A stretch of DNA of 64,000 nt from G963923945 sp965199175 (GCA_965199175.1 OZ240684.1:1674001-1738000); one strand, 5' to 3'. Positions 17,904 through 28,196 are shown, counted from the stretch's first letter. Notes: generated by a model from the sequence alone, not told the origin. Numbers and translations are program-made.

Positions 17904-19182
17904 TGCCAATTCCTGAAGATAATGGAGAAAGACAGGCTGATATCTGATCAATCACCGGATCAAGGAGATCACAATGAGCAGCAACCACCCGGTGATTGGC
18001 CTCTATAGCCGCCTGCCGGACTGAAGCAGTGCGCAACAAATCTGCCACCGCCAGAGCCAATGTCTCTGCATCATCGACCCGCCACAAAGCCCCTTCAGAC
18101 TCAAAAGCAGATGTGACACCAGGAAAATTCCCGGTATGGGGTCCCATCACAAGAGCACAGCCAAGCTGGGCTGGCTCAATGGGGTTATGGCCCCCACCTT
18201 TCACCAAACTCCCCCCGACAAAAGCAATCTCAGTGAGCCGGTAAAACAAACCCAGCTCGCCCAATGTATCAGCAAGATAGATATCCTGACCAGCTTCAGG
18301 GAGTTCACCCAAAAAGCGCCGGGCCACCCCAAGACCGGATTGACTTAAAGAACCGGCAATCGCCGGACCACGGTCAGGATGACGCGGGACAATAATGGTG
18401 AGGATGTCGGGAAAATCATTTTTAAGACGTCTGTGAGCAGCAGCGATCATGTCTTCTTCACCGCTATGGGTACTGGACGCCAACCATACAGGTCGTCCGG
18501 CTATATGCGCCTTCACATCAGCTGCGGATTGAGCACAATATGGCAAGGGTGCGGCAATCCATTTTAAGTTGCCTATTTTCTCTACTTTGCATGCCCCTAA
18601 GCTGCGAAATCGGTGTGCTTCTTCTTCACTCTGGGTGAAGCAAAAATCAAAGCAGGACAGGATACGCCGAATGGCTCCGGGAACGCGCTGCCACCGCCGA
18701 CAGGAATGCGGTGACATCCGCGCATTGAGCAGCACCATCGACACACCGGCGTGATATGTCTGCATAATCAGGTTGGGCCATAATTCCGACTCCAGCCATA
18801 CCGCAAGATCAGGCCGCCAGTGATCAAGAAAACGTCGCACCGCATATGGCATATCAACCGGTATATATTGATGAATAGCCCGGGATGGCAACCGCTTCTC
18901 AAGAAGCTGTGCGGATGTCACCGTGCCGCTGGTGATCAGAATATGCAGGGCCGGATCCATCCCCAAAAGCCGTTCCATCAGCCCCAAAGCCGAAACCGAT
19001 TCACCAACACTGGCCCCATGAATCCATAAAAGCGGACCCGATGGCCGCTCCCGGCCGGCACGACCCAGCCGCTCCCCCAGACGGGCTGAATCTTCCTTAC
19101 CAAGACGAGCACGACGACCCAATACCCATGGGGCCAAAAAGCCAAACCCTCTGGTCGCTAAACGATAGGCCCCTAAAATCAT
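17890..19182 (-). CDS. waaA: 3-deoxy-D-manno-octulosonic acid transferase
   Basis: 430 residues, GT-B glycosyltransferase. Key segments are LLWIHGASVGESVSAL with the catalytic glutamate, FLDHWRPDLAVWLESELWPNLI, WLASSTHSGEEDMI, and GGSLVKGGGHNPIEPAQLGCALVMGPHTGNF near the C-terminus. KdtA adds Kdo to lipid IVA, the first step of LPS core synthesis at the cytoplasmic face of the inner membrane. It overlaps the acyltransferase gene upstream by 4 bp and lpxK downstream, so the three are one transcription unit. Confidence 0.95.
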   Translation of the reverse strand: MILGAYRLATRGFGFLAPWVLGRRARLGKEDSARLGERLGRAGRERPSGPLLWIHGASVGESVSALGLMERLLGMDPALHILITSGTVTSAQLLEKRLPSRAIHQYIPVDMPYAVRRFLDHWRPDLAVWLESELWPNLIMQTYHAGVSMVLLNARMSPHSCRRWQRVPGAIRRILSCFDFCFTQSEEEAHRFRSLGACKVEKIGNLKWIAAPLPYCAQSAADVKAHIAGRPVWLASSTHSGEEDMIAAAHRRLKNDFPDILTIIVPRHPDRGPAIAGSLSQSGLGVARRFLGELPEAGQDIYLADTLGELGLFYRLTEIAFVGGSLVKGGGHNPIEPAQLGCALVMGPHTGNFPGVTSAFESEGALWRVDDAETLALAVADLLRTASVRQAAIEANHRVVAAHCDLLDPVIDQISACLSPLSSGIGNASP

Positions 19183-19967
19183 AGGCGTTTCTTATCAGAA
19201 CCGTCTCTGTTTTCTTGCCGGTGTTTGCCAGAACTCCATTCTCCCTCCTCAGGTGCCACGGTTAATCGACCGGTCAAATGATCCGCCCGCGCGGTCAGAC
19301 GATTGAGCGACTCCTCAAGCATACGCACACAGCCCATTGCTGTTTGCTCATCAGCATCTCGCGGAACCCGGATCGGTTCCCCCCAAAGAATCACCCCATA
19401 AGCCAGAGGAAACGGAATTAAAAAGCGGTCCCAGCTTGTTGCCAGACGACCCCGCGACAGACCATAGGTTGCCGGGACCAAAGGAGCACCAGATATCCGG
19501 GCAAGTGCAACCGCCCCCATTGATGCCCGCATACGCGGTCCGCGTGGCCCATCAGGTGTGATGCCAACACAGTGGCCGGCACGCAAACAAGAGATCAAAC
19601 GGCGCAAAGCCGATGCCCCATTTTTATTGGTTGATCCGGCAACCGTCTCAATCCCAAAATGGCCGACTGTCCGGGCAATCAACTGCCCGTCGGCATGTTG
19701 GGAGATCAACATATGGATCGGTTGGTGGTCAGGCCAACAATACGGCATCATGGCCAAACGGCCATGCCAGAAACATAAAATAAATGGCTGGCCACGTTCC
19801 CATAAAGCAGCCGGTCGCCACCCCCCCAATATACGCCAGCGTCCGGTCAGCCAACACAGACCAATAAACCGGGCCACCAACCAACATAAAATTCCATGCC
19901 CGCATCGCCGCCATAAAGCGACACTTGCTTTCTTAAAAGGACCCTTCCAAAAAGCCTTCATCATCAT
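19179..19967 (-). CDS. DUF374 family lysophospholipid acyltransferase-like protein
   Basis: 262 residues with one N-terminal membrane segment (RFIGLCWLTGRW), then FILCFWHGRL with the catalytic-type histidine, HADGQLIARTVGHFGI, GSTNKNGASALRRLI and ITPDGPRGPRMRASMGAVALARISGAPLVP. This matches DUF374, a PlsC-like family next to waaA in many alphaproteobacteria. It probably acylates a lipid A or phospholipid substrate, but the substrate is not known. It overlaps both neighbours by 4 bp (ATGA-type coupling). Confidence 0.85.
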   Translation of the reverse strand: MMMKAFWKGPFKKASVALWRRCGHGILCWLVARFIGLCWLTGRWRILGGWRPAALWERGQPFILCFWHGRLAMMPYCWPDHQPIHMLISQHADGQLIARTVGHFGIETVAGSTNKNGASALRRLISCLRAGHCVGITPDGPRGPRMRASMGAVALARISGAPLVPATYGLSRGRLATSWDRFLIPFPLAYGVILWGEPIRVPRDADEQTAMGCVRMLEESLNRLTARADHLTGRLTVAPEEGEWSSGKHRQENRDGSDKKRL

Positions 19968-21979
19968 GGATCAATAACTTTCATTTCCCGCCGGTGCATA
20001 TCCGGAGAAGATTTTTGAGCACCTCCATCACCTGCTGAAGGATCACTGTCTTCCTGGTCCTCAGCGGAGTGATGAAATTGCATCCGGCACAGCCTGGCAT
20101 ATAAGCCACCGCGACTCTGAAGCGCATCATGAGAACCCATCTCAATAATGCGACCCTGGTCAAAAACGACAATCGTATCAGCCTTACGCACCGTGGAAAG
20201 ACGGTGGGCAATGACCACCGTGGTCCGCCCTATGGTCAACTGACTGAGAGCCGATTGGATCGTATCTTCTGATTGTGAGTCGAGAGCCGATGTCGCTTCA
20301 TCAAGCAATAAAATCGGCGCGTCCTTAAAAAAAGCCCGGGCAATGGCAATCCGTTGTCTTTGACCACCCGATAGCCGCACACCCCGCTCTCCCAACCTGG
20401 TATCATATCCGTGCGGCAGAGCACGAATAAATTCATCAGCAGCCGCTTTCTTAGCCGCCGCAACAATAGCATCATGGTCGGCCGCATTCTGCCCATAGGC
20501 GATATTGGCGGCAACCGTTGTATCGAATAACCCAATATCCTGACTCACCAACGCAATACGGGATCGTAAATCAGCGATTTTAAGATCACGCACATCAACC
20601 CCACCGACACGTACCACCCCACCGACAACATCGTAAAAACGTCCGATAAGATTGAGGAAAGTCGATTTACCACTCCCCGATGGGCCAACCAAAGCCACCG
20701 TCTGACCACCGGGAATGATCAGGGAGACATCCTCAAGAGCCGGCAGGCTGACCGTCTCTTGACTGACTCTACTGGCTCTCTCCTGACTGACCTTCTCTGT
20801 ATCGACCAGTTTATCTTCGTTATGATTTTTATCATCTATATTCTCAGAATCATAAGAAAAGGTCACGGACTGAAATTCAATGCCAAACGGTTTCCCATCA
20901 GCCTGCGGAAGGGCAACCGCATCAGAACGGTCCCTGATAGAGGGTTCCAGATCCAACAACGTAAAAATACGCTGGGCTGAAGCAAGGCTTCTTTGTAAAG
21001 AAACATTGATGGATGCCAAAGATTTCATCGGCTGATACGCCAACAGCATAGCCGTAATAAAAGAGGTAAAAGCACCCGGGGTCGTGTGACCAGCCGCAAC
21101 CTGATACCCCCCATACATGACAATGGCCGCAATCATCACACTTGCGATGACCTCCATAAGAGGCCGGATAAAAGTAACCACCCGGACCCCTTTCATGGAT
21201 AATGAAAACAGTTCCTGAGCAGCTTTTGCGGACCGGGAAGTCTCGTAAGGTTCGGCCCCGTATATTTTGACTTCACGGGCATTCTGAAACACTTCCCCCA
21301 AAAGACCGGTGAAGGCAGCCATCTCTTTTTGATTGATCGAAGATAATTGACGCATACGTCTGCCGACCCGGACAATCGGAACCAGAGCCAAAGGAAAAGC
21401 AATAAAAGCAATACAAGCCAACCGCCAATCCTGAATAAACATCACCGTGATCAGGCAAACCACCACCAGGGAATCTTTGATCAAACCGATTGCAGCATTG
21501 GACGCCGCAGTCTCTAACTGATTGACATCACTGATAAAATGGGAAATAAGCCGCCCCGAAGACGTAACGGTATAAAACGCAAGATCAGACCGCATCAAAT
21601 GGGAAAACATATCTTTGCGAAGATCCCGGATCACCCGATGACCAACCATGCCCATTAAAAACCGGCTCAGATAATCCGAACCCCCTTTGATCAGCGCAAC
21701 ACCAACCACAGCGGCCGGAATCCAGATCAACATATTCTGATCACTGGAAATCAGAACATCATCAAGAATAGGCTCCATCAACCAGGCATTGGCACCCGTA
21801 CCAGCAGCACTCACCGCCATAAAAATCACCGCAACAATCAATGGCATGAGGTAAGGACGCACATAATCAGCGTAGAGACGCTGCAACAACATCATGGTGG
21901 TACGGGCTTCTTGGGAAGGGTCAGAGGACGCCTTCCTTACAGGAACAGACATAGCCGGAATTTGGGTCCTTGATCTCAA
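19964..21979 (-). CDS. ABC exporter (MsbA-like, lipid A/multidrug type)
   Basis: 671 residues, a half-transporter. The N-terminal membrane domain has six helices and the conserved segment near FYTVTSSGRLISHFISDVNQLE. The C-terminal ATPase has Walker A GPSGSGKST, signature LSGGQRQRIAIARAFF, Walker B ILLLDEATSALD and the switch histidine in VVIAHRLSTV. Given the operon (acyltransferase, waaA, lpxK), lipid A flipping is likely. A roughly 30-residue insertion rich in Glu/Asp/Ser (around SENIDDKNHNEDKLVDTEKV) just before the ATPase core is unusual and includes short Ser-Gln-Glu repeats. Confidence 0.92.
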   Translation of the reverse strand: MRSRTQIPAMSVPVRKASSDPSQEARTTMMLLQRLYADYVRPYLMPLIVAVIFMAVSAAGTGANAWLMEPILDDVLISSDQNMLIWIPAAVVGVALIKGGSDYLSRFLMGMVGHRVIRDLRKDMFSHLMRSDLAFYTVTSSGRLISHFISDVNQLETAASNAAIGLIKDSLVVVCLITVMFIQDWRLACIAFIAFPLALVPIVRVGRRMRQLSSINQKEMAAFTGLLGEVFQNAREVKIYGAEPYETSRSAKAAQELFSLSMKGVRVVTFIRPLMEVIASVMIAAIVMYGGYQVAAGHTTPGAFTSFITAMLLAYQPMKSLASINVSLQRSLASAQRIFTLLDLEPSIRDRSDAVALPQADGKPFGIEFQSVTFSYDSENIDDKNHNEDKLVDTEKVSQERASRVSQETVSLPALEDVSLIIPGGQTVALVGPSGSGKSTFLNLIGRFYDVVGGVVRVGGVDVRDLKIADLRSRIALVSQDIGLFDTTVAANIAYGQNAADHDAIVAAAKKAAADEFIRALPHGYDTRLGERGVRLSGGQRQRIAIARAFFKDAPILLLDEATSALDSQSEDTIQSALSQLTIGRTTVVIAHRLSTVRKADTIVVFDQGRIIEMGSHDALQSRGGLYARLCRMQFHHSAEDQEDSDPSAGDGGAQKSSPDMHRREMKVIDP

Positions 21980-21981
21980 GT

Positions 21982-22848
21982 CTAAATATTAGCGTATTGC
22001 CGCGAAACCAACCGATGCAATGTCGGGTTGGCGGCCAGAATACTGGGATGGGGACGCTCCGCCTCGCCATAGGTCAAAGATCGCCCATCAGCCAGAGAAG
22101 CACATCCACCGGCTTCTTCAAGAATCAAATGAGCAGCAGCAATATCCCAGTCATTTTTCTGAAAAATACTCAGAGCCAGATCGCCCTGACCTGCTGCCAC
22201 CAAACACATCTTATAAGCAATCGAACTCACTGAATGAACCTCACAACCTTTCACTTCATTCGCCCTGACCAGATCTTGAAATTCCCGATAGCTGACCAGA
22301 AGACGACTGCCTTCCAGAGTCCTGGCCTTGCCAACCGCCAGACGGGAGCCATTCATCCAGGAACCCTGACCGGAGCAAGCCTCAAAAAACTCATCAGTAC
22401 GGGGATTAAAAACGGCGGCAAAAATTGGCCGCCCCTTCTCCACCAAAGCAACAGAAACCGTATATTCGGGGCGTTTCTGCAAAAAAGCCCGGGTCCCGTC
22501 AATGGGGTCCACAACCCATATGCGCGGAGCCTGAGCCAGATTGCCTCTCACCGGGCTTTCTTCAGATAACCACGCATAATCCGGACGGGCACTCAGCAAT
22601 CGTTCCTGCAACAAAGCATCAACCGCTAAATCAACCTCACTCACCACATGTCGGGGTTCTTTTTCCCATTGACGCGGATTCTGGCCAAAGAAGCGCAAGG
22701 TTAATAAACCGGCTTCGTAAGTCGCAGCCCTGAGAAGCTTATGATCTTCTTCAAAAGAATTGTTGTCATGTGTCGCCGGATCAAACCGGGGGGTCGACTC
22801 CTGAAGGTCGGGGGTCATAGCGCTGACAAAATCATCCGATAGCGTCAT
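21982..22848 (-). CDS. Inositol monophosphatase family phosphatase (CysQ/HisN-like)
   Basis: 288 residues with motif WVVDPIDGTRAF (metal-binding DPIDGT), EVDLAVD upstream, EES for metal ligands, and the C-terminal WDIAAAHLILEEAGG. These define the lithium-sensitive phosphatase superfamily, which covers 3'(2'),5'-bisphosphate nucleotidases, inositol phosphatases and histidinol phosphatases. The exact substrate cannot be decided from sequence. It lies 2 bp from the ABC exporter and 16 bp from pmbA on the same strand. Confidence 0.88.
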   Translation of the reverse strand: MTLSDDFVSAMTPDLQESTPRFDPATHDNNSFEEDHKLLRAATYEAGLLTLRFFGQNPRQWEKEPRHVVSEVDLAVDALLQERLLSARPDYAWLSEESPVRGNLAQAPRIWVVDPIDGTRAFLQKRPEYTVSVALVEKGRPIFAAVFNPRTDEFFEACSGQGSWMNGSRLAVGKARTLEGSRLLVSYREFQDLVRANEVKGCEVHSVSSIAYKMCLVAAGQGDLALSIFQKNDWDIAAAHLILEEAGGCASLADGRSLTYGEAERPHPSILAANPTLHRLVSRQYANI

Positions 22849-22864
22849 ATCAATACCCCCTTTG

Positions 22865-24202
22865 TCAGTACCCTGCCACGGTCATAGAATGGATGCGTAA
22901 GGTTGGCGAATCGATCCCAAATCGAAACGTCAGGTCATTAGCTACCTCAAGCTCAGCAAACATTTCCTTAAGATTACCGGCAATCGTCAATTCTGAAACC
23001 GGATAGGCCAGCTCCCCGTCTTCGATCCAAAATCCACTGGCTCCACGGCTGTAATCCCCTGAGGTCATGCTCACAGATGAGCCCATCAATTCGGTCACAT
23101 AAAAGCCCCCATTGCTTTTTGCCAGAAGATCAGCCGGGGATTGCGACCCGGCCGCAAAATAGAGATTACTCGGTGCCGGGTTTGGCGGCATGCCAACATC
23201 CCGGCTGGCATGGCCGGTACTCCCCAAACCGAGACACCGGGCACTGCCCAGATCAAGCAGCCAGGTCTCCAAAACACCCTCAGAAACAAGCGTGCATGGC
23301 TGAGAAGGAAGTGCCTCCGCATCATAAGGCCGGGAACGTAAGCCCCGACGGCGCAGCGGATCATCAATGACCGAAATATCTGGTGGAAAAATTCTCTCCC
23401 CATGTTTTTCCTTCAGGAAGCTGGTCCCGCGCGCAATCGCAACCCCATTGATTCCCTGAGCCAGATGATTAAGGAAACTATTGGCTACCCGGGGATGAAA
23501 AACAACCGGAACCCTACAGGTTGCAACCTTACGCGGATTCAGCCGTTTCAATGCGCGCTGAGCAGCCCCCCGGCCAATAGCCGCCGGATCATCCAAATCC
23601 TCAGCATGGGTCGCTAAACATATTTCATAATCCCGCTCCATCCCGGTACCCTGGCCAGCCACAACCCGAATCACGACCCCATGACGCGAAACCGTATAAT
23701 CACCATGAAACCCGTTGCTGGTCGCCAGAGCCATTGCACTGCGTTTCCATTCAACCTCAACCCCTTCTGAATTGGTGATTCCAGGAACGTCAAGAGCTGT
23801 TTCCTCAATCACCTGCGCCCGGTTGGTCAATTCTTCATGCGGCGGTTCTCTGGCGTCATCAAGATCCAGATCAATCTGCCGGGAAGATAAAAGTTCAGAG
23901 GTCGCCAACCCACAATAGGGATCTTCCGGCCCAGCCTTAGCCATCGCCACAGCTCGTTCAGCCAGATCTCCGAATCCCGACGGGTCACAATCAGTCGATG
24001 AAACACAGGCTTGCCGGTTGCCAAGAATAACCCGTAAACCAAGAGTCGCGCTTTCGGCACGTTCGCGCTTTTCCAAATGAGTCAAACGCTGTGCAATCGC
24101 AATCTCTGTCCTGGCGATAAAAACAGCATCTGCCTGATCAGCCCCGACAGCCCGGGCCTGGCACAGCAAATCACTTAACAGAGAGTGCGCATCCTGCTCC
24201 AT
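22865..24202 (-). CDS. pmbA: TldD/PmbA family protein, PmbA type
   Basis: 445 residues. Conserved blocks are ITNSEGVEVEWKRSAMALATSNGFHG, VVFHPRVANSFLNHLAQGINGVAIARG, CTLVSEGVLETWLLDLGSARCLGLGSTGHA and a C-terminal GGFYVTELMGSSVSMTSGDYSRGASGFWIEDGE. The zinc HExxH of TldD is absent, so this is the PmbA (TldE) partner, which works with TldD to cut unfolded peptides or process microcin-type precursors. The tldD gene is not in the window. It is probably the first gene of the long minus-strand envelope operon. Confidence 0.92.
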   Translation of the reverse strand: MEQDAHSLLSDLLCQARAVGADQADAVFIARTEIAIAQRLTHLEKRERAESATLGLRVILGNRQACVSSTDCDPSGFGDLAERAVAMAKAGPEDPYCGLATSELLSSRQIDLDLDDAREPPHEELTNRAQVIEETALDVPGITNSEGVEVEWKRSAMALATSNGFHGDYTVSRHGVVIRVVAGQGTGMERDYEICLATHAEDLDDPAAIGRGAAQRALKRLNPRKVATCRVPVVFHPRVANSFLNHLAQGINGVAIARGTSFLKEKHGERIFPPDISVIDDPLRRRGLRSRPYDAEALPSQPCTLVSEGVLETWLLDLGSARCLGLGSTGHASRDVGMPPNPAPSNLYFAAGSQSPADLLAKSNGGFYVTELMGSSVSMTSGDYSRGASGFWIEDGELAYPVSELTIAGNLKEMFAELEVANDLTFRFGIDSPTLRIHSMTVAGY

Positions 24203-24453
24203 AACCGCCGCTCATTTTGATTGTTCTTTAATCATTATTGATTGTTCTTTGGTCATTATCATATTGGTCATTATCATAGATGTTTTTTTAATATTATCAT
24301 TCTTGATTACTTGTTATCCAAAAGCCACTATTCTTTTCACCTATTCAGGTCGCCGGTACGAAAATCCTGCTTCCGGAAAATGTCTGACTGGATAATCAGA
24401 ACATCTATCGGGCCGACAGCATGCAATGAAAGGATCGTAAAGGAATCATCACC

Positions 24454-24684
24454 ATGACCGAAATATCGTATTTTGTCGTCGGCGGCGAATACACCGACAC
24501 CCGGTTCGAGCATCTCACCAATGCTGCGCAAGAAGAGCGGTATGGTCCTTTTTCCAGCTATAAAGAAGCCCGGGAGATCTGGTCTCAACATGCCTGGCGT
24601 ACCGTTGATACTTGCTGTGCCCGTTACCGGATCATTGACGCCAACGGTAACCCGGTTGACGACCCACCCACCAGCAATGCTTAA
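24454..24684 (+). CDS. DUF4170 family small protein
   Basis: 76 residues: YFVVGGEYTDTRFEHL near the start, then YGPFSSYKEAREIWSQHAWRTVDTCCARYRI. This matches DUF4170, a short alphaproteobacterial family of unknown function that is often close to the inositol-monophosphatase/PmbA genes, as here. An AAAGGA site lies upstream of the ATG. It is divergent from pmbA across a 250-bp spacer. Confidence 0.85.
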   Translation: MTEISYFVVGGEYTDTRFEHLTNAAQEERYGPFSSYKEAREIWSQHAWRTVDTCCARYRIIDANGNPVDDPPTSNA

Positions 24685-24757
24685 CCTTCACTCTGATACC
24701 ATTGGCTCTTAACGATTCGTGATTGATCCGGGAAAGAAACCCCAACCCAGGATGGGT

Positions 24758-25741
24758 TCAGCCCGCACCCTCAGACGCAACCCAGAAGGCAACAAAAATA
24801 ATCAGGCCAACCACCCCGTTGGAACGAAATATCATCAGACAATTTGCCGGATCAGCAAAATCAACCCGTGCCACTTGCCAGACCAAATGACCAATGGCAA
24901 ATAGAAGAACAGCAAAGAAAGGCCAGGCCAACCCAGCCCGATCAGCACAGAGAATCAATAACCCCACCATAAGGGCGTAAAATACTGCCACCGCAATCCG
25001 GCTGGCTGACCCCAGACGCAAAGCGGCTGATCGCACCCCAACCCGGAGATCATCGGCCTTATCCTGATGGGCATAGATGGTGTCATAACCCAGAGTCCAA
25101 AAAGCAGCCGCCAGATAAAGCAAAAACGGCTCCATGCTTAATGATCCATGCACAGCCGCCCAACCGACCAAAACACCCCAGTTAAATGTCAGGCCCAAAA
25201 CCATCTGAGGCCAATCGGTATAACGCTTGGCCAAAGGATAGAGAAACACCAACGGCATCACTGCCAGAGCAAGCAGGATTGTAAAATCATTCAAACGGCT
25301 GACAATCACCAACCCCAAAAGCAGTTGAGCCATCAGAAAAATCCAGGCTCCCACCAGCCCGATACGGCCACACGCCAAAGGTCGACCAGCCGTTCGCACC
25401 ACCCGGGCATCAATATCACGATCAAGAATATCGTTAATCGTACAGCCAGCCCCCCGCATCACCACCGCACCACAAGCCAGATAGCTCAATATATCCAAAG
25501 GTATCTCAGCGGCCGAAGCAAATGCCACCCCCCACCAACACGGGGCCAGCAACAACCATATTCCGATTGGACGATCCCAACGCGCCAGGCGCAGATAGGG
25601 TCTCACCCAGGGCGGCATCAGGTGATCAATCCAGCTATCAACAGGGATATCGCTGGCCGCCGGAACCGATGATGATACGTCCAGATTGGCATCCGGGTGA
25701 TCTTTCAGACGCGATTTTTCTGGATTCGGCATGGTTGACAT
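24758..25741 (-). CDS. ubiA: 4-hydroxybenzoate polyprenyltransferase
   Basis: 327 residues (or 324 from ATG 25732). It is a UbiA-family integral membrane prenyltransferase with eight or more helices, the first Asp-rich motif NDILDRDIDARV and the second around GYDTIYAHQDKADD. It attaches the polyprenyl tail to 4-hydroxybenzoate in ubiquinone synthesis. ubiE at 32.1 kb acts later in the same pathway. The N-terminal 30 residues are hydrophilic and variable. It is divergent from rsmE. Confidence 0.94.
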   Translation of the reverse strand: MSTMPNPEKSRLKDHPDANLDVSSSVPAASDIPVDSWIDHLMPPWVRPYLRLARWDRPIGIWLLLAPCWWGVAFASAAEIPLDILSYLACGAVVMRGAGCTINDILDRDIDARVVRTAGRPLACGRIGLVGAWIFLMAQLLLGLVIVSRLNDFTILLALAVMPLVFLYPLAKRYTDWPQMVLGLTFNWGVLVGWAAVHGSLSMEPFLLYLAAAFWTLGYDTIYAHQDKADDLRVGVRSAALRLGSASRIAVAVFYALMVGLLILCADRAGLAWPFFAVLLFAIGHLVWQVARVDFADPANCLMIFRSNGVVGLIIFVAFWVASEGAG

Positions 25742-25868
25742 GCCCTACTGTGGTCGCCCCATCATCATAAGGCAAGCGTGGCAAAACAAGCATGGCAAAA
25801 TTACGTATGAATCAATACACAGCCAATCAATACACACCGGATCAACGCATACCGGATCAACGCATATA

Positions 25869-26642
25869 ATGACCGGGCGACGTTTCTTTGTCACCGATGA
25901 CCTTCAGGCAGGAGTCCGACTCGATCTCCCGGTTCCTTTGGCACATCGGTTACGTCATGTTTTACGCTTAAAAGAAGGAACATGGATTCGGCTTTTCAAT
26001 GGCCGGAACGGTGAGTGGCAGGCGGTCATATCCTTTTCCGGACGCCGGGCTGTTCAGGCCACCCCTGACCGGCAGACCCGGACACAAAACAGACAGCCGG
26101 GACCCTGGCTTTTCTTTTCTCCGATTAAGCGCAACCGCCTGGACACCCTGGTTGAAAAAGCCACTGAGCTGGGAGTCCATCGCTTGATTCCAGTCATCTC
26201 ACGCTTTACCATTACCAAAAAAATCGGGCTGGATCGCCTCAAAGCGATTGCTCAATCAGCCGCTGAGCAATGCGAACGTCTGGATATTCCGGTCATTGAT
26301 TCCCCGCATCCCCTGGAAGATATCGCCGCCGACTGGCCACCCAAACGCCGATTATTTATGTGTGTTCCCCGCCAAAATACCCCATCCATTCATCATGCTT
26401 TGGTACCGTTTTCTCACCCCCACCCTGATCCCCACCAGCAGACCAAAAGACCTGCTGCAGACTGGGCACTCATGATTGGTCCGGAAGGGGGCTTTGCTCC
26501 CGGGGAACCTGAACTCTTTGATTCACTACCCGGAGTATCGCGAGTCCATCTGGGGCCACATATTCTGCGGACCGAGACCGCCGCCATCGCCGCCTTGTCC
26601 TGCTGGCAAGCTGCCCTTGGGAATCACAGCCCAGCCCGTTGA
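25869..26642 (+). CDS. rsmE: 16S rRNA m3U1498 methyltransferase
   Basis: 257 residues from ATG 25869 (MTGRRFFVTDDL), chosen because the family begins with this segment. The longer open frame from 25731 reads through repeat DNA (SIHTGSTHTGSTH). The SPOUT-class trefoil knot shows as LMIGPEGGFAPGEPELF and VHLGPHILRTETAAIAAL. RsmE methylates U1498 of 16S rRNA. gshA follows 47 bp downstream, an arrangement common in alphaproteobacteria. Confidence 0.93.
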   Translation: MTGRRFFVTDDLQAGVRLDLPVPLAHRLRHVLRLKEGTWIRLFNGRNGEWQAVISFSGRRAVQATPDRQTRTQNRQPGPWLFFSPIKRNRLDTLVEKATELGVHRLIPVISRFTITKKIGLDRLKAIAQSAAEQCERLDIPVIDSPHPLEDIAADWPPKRRLFMCVPRQNTPSIHHALVPFSHPHPDPHQQTKRPAADWALMIGPEGGFAPGEPELFDSLPGVSRVHLGPHILRTETAAIAALSCWQAALGNHSPAR

Positions 26643-26689
26643 TCCTCCGCTTTAACAACAAAATCCATACCGATTTGTGCTCTTAAACA

Positions 26690-28087
26690 GTGATGATAAA
26701 GGCCCCGATGACTCCCGCATCCCGCAAAAAAAACCACACCGATGAACAGGTCCCGATCACCGATACGGAGCCGTTGATCACGTATCTGTCTCAGGGCTGT
26801 ACAATCCGGAGCAACTGGCGGATCGGGACCGAACATGAGAAATTTGCCTATCGGCTCAGTGATCACCATCCCTTAAGCTATGATGAGGTGGGGGGGATAC
26901 GTGATCTGCTCCGGGGCTTGCTGCGTTTCGGCTGGCAGCCGATTGAAGAAGCAGGCCAGATCATCGCCTTAAGTCGGGATGGTGCCTCGGTCACTTTGGA
27001 ACCAGGTGGCCAGATTGAACTCTCCGGTGCGCCCCTGGTCTCGGTTCATGAAACCTGCCTGGAAGTTCGTGAACATCTCAAAGAGATCAAATCGGTTGCT
27101 GAGGGAATCGGGGCCGGATTGATGGGTTTGGGAGTCCTCCCGATTGCCGGACGCAATGCCATTTCCTGGATGCCGAAAGAACGTTACGCAATTATGCGCC
27201 GCTACATGCCCACCAAAGGAGACCAGGGCCTTGATATGATGACCCGGACCGCCACCGTACAGGTCAATCTTGATTTTGAATCCGAAGCCGACATGGTGAC
27301 AAAATTTCGGGTTGCCCAAGCACTCCAGCCGGTCGCGGTCGCCCTTTATGCCAACTCGCCCTTCCTCAATGGTCGTCCGAGTGGCTGGCTGAGTACACGC
27401 AGCCATATCTGGAACCATACCGACCCGGATCGTTGTGGTATTTTGCCTTTCATCTTTGACGATGGCTTCGGTTTTGAACGTTATGTCGATTATCTGCTTG
27501 ATGTTCCAATGTATTTTGTCCGCCGCCAGGGTCGCTATATTGATGCTGCCGGTCAGTCTTTCCGTGATTTTCTATCCGGACGACTCCCGGCTTTACCAGG
27601 GGAATATCCGTATTTGAGCGATTGGATTGACCATATGAGCACCGTATTTACCGAGGTGCGGCTGAAACGTTTTCTTGAAATGCGCGGAGCAGATGGTGGG
27701 GCGTGGAATCGCCTCTGTGCACTTTCAGCATTTTGGGTCGGGCTGCTTTATGACCCGGTTGCTCAGGATGCTGCCTGGGATCTGGTCAAAAACTGGTCTC
27801 TGGAAGATCACATGCTCTTGCGTCAGGATATCCCCAAAACCGCTTTGGCAACCCATACGCCGGCTGGTCCCATGGCCGCATTGGCTGAGCAGGTCCTGGA
27901 GATTGCAGCGATGGGTCTCAAACGCCGGGGGTTTCAGGACACCAAAGGCAAGGATGAAAGCGGTTTCCTTGATCCGCTGATCGAAATTGCTCAATCCAAA
28001 ACCACCCCGGCGGAAATCTGGTTGGATGCCTATGCCCATCGGTGGAACGGCAGCCTCGATCCGATCTTTACCGAAAACGCATACTAA
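26690..28087 (+). CDS. gshA: Glutamate--cysteine ligase (alphaproteobacterial/plant type)
   Basis: 465 residues. Motifs: IGTEHEKFAYRL, SVTLEPGGQIELSGAPLVSVHETC, and MMTRTATVQVNLDFESEADMVTKFRVAQAL, which define the class shared by plants and alphaproteobacteria. It makes gamma-glutamylcysteine, the first step of glutathione synthesis. ATG 26690 or the internal ATG at 26708 may be the start. An IS1-like transposon begins 117 bp after the stop and does not disturb the gene. Confidence 0.94.
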   Translation: MMIKAPMTPASRKKNHTDEQVPITDTEPLITYLSQGCTIRSNWRIGTEHEKFAYRLSDHHPLSYDEVGGIRDLLRGLLRFGWQPIEEAGQIIALSRDGASVTLEPGGQIELSGAPLVSVHETCLEVREHLKEIKSVAEGIGAGLMGLGVLPIAGRNAISWMPKERYAIMRRYMPTKGDQGLDMMTRTATVQVNLDFESEADMVTKFRVAQALQPVAVALYANSPFLNGRPSGWLSTRSHIWNHTDPDRCGILPFIFDDGFGFERYVDYLLDVPMYFVRRQGRYIDAAGQSFRDFLSGRLPALPGEYPYLSDWIDHMSTVFTEVRLKRFLEMRGADGGAWNRLCALSAFWVGLLYDPVAQDAAWDLVKNWSLEDHMLLRQDIPKTALATHTPAGPMAALAEQVLEIAAMGLKRRGFQDTKGKDESGFLDPLIEIAQSKTTPAEIWLDAYAHRWNGSLDPIFTENAY

Positions 28088-28196
28088 TTCAGTGATCCCC
28101 TCATTCAGTCATTGCAGGTTCATGTCTGTTCCAGATCAGAATCGACATATTATTCTGATACAGTTTTTTTATAATTCTCTGGCAATCCAATTCCCT

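Noticed and set aside
25731..25868. N-terminal extension of RsmE
   Set aside because: The added residues come from 15-bp tandem repeat DNA; the family start is at 25869.
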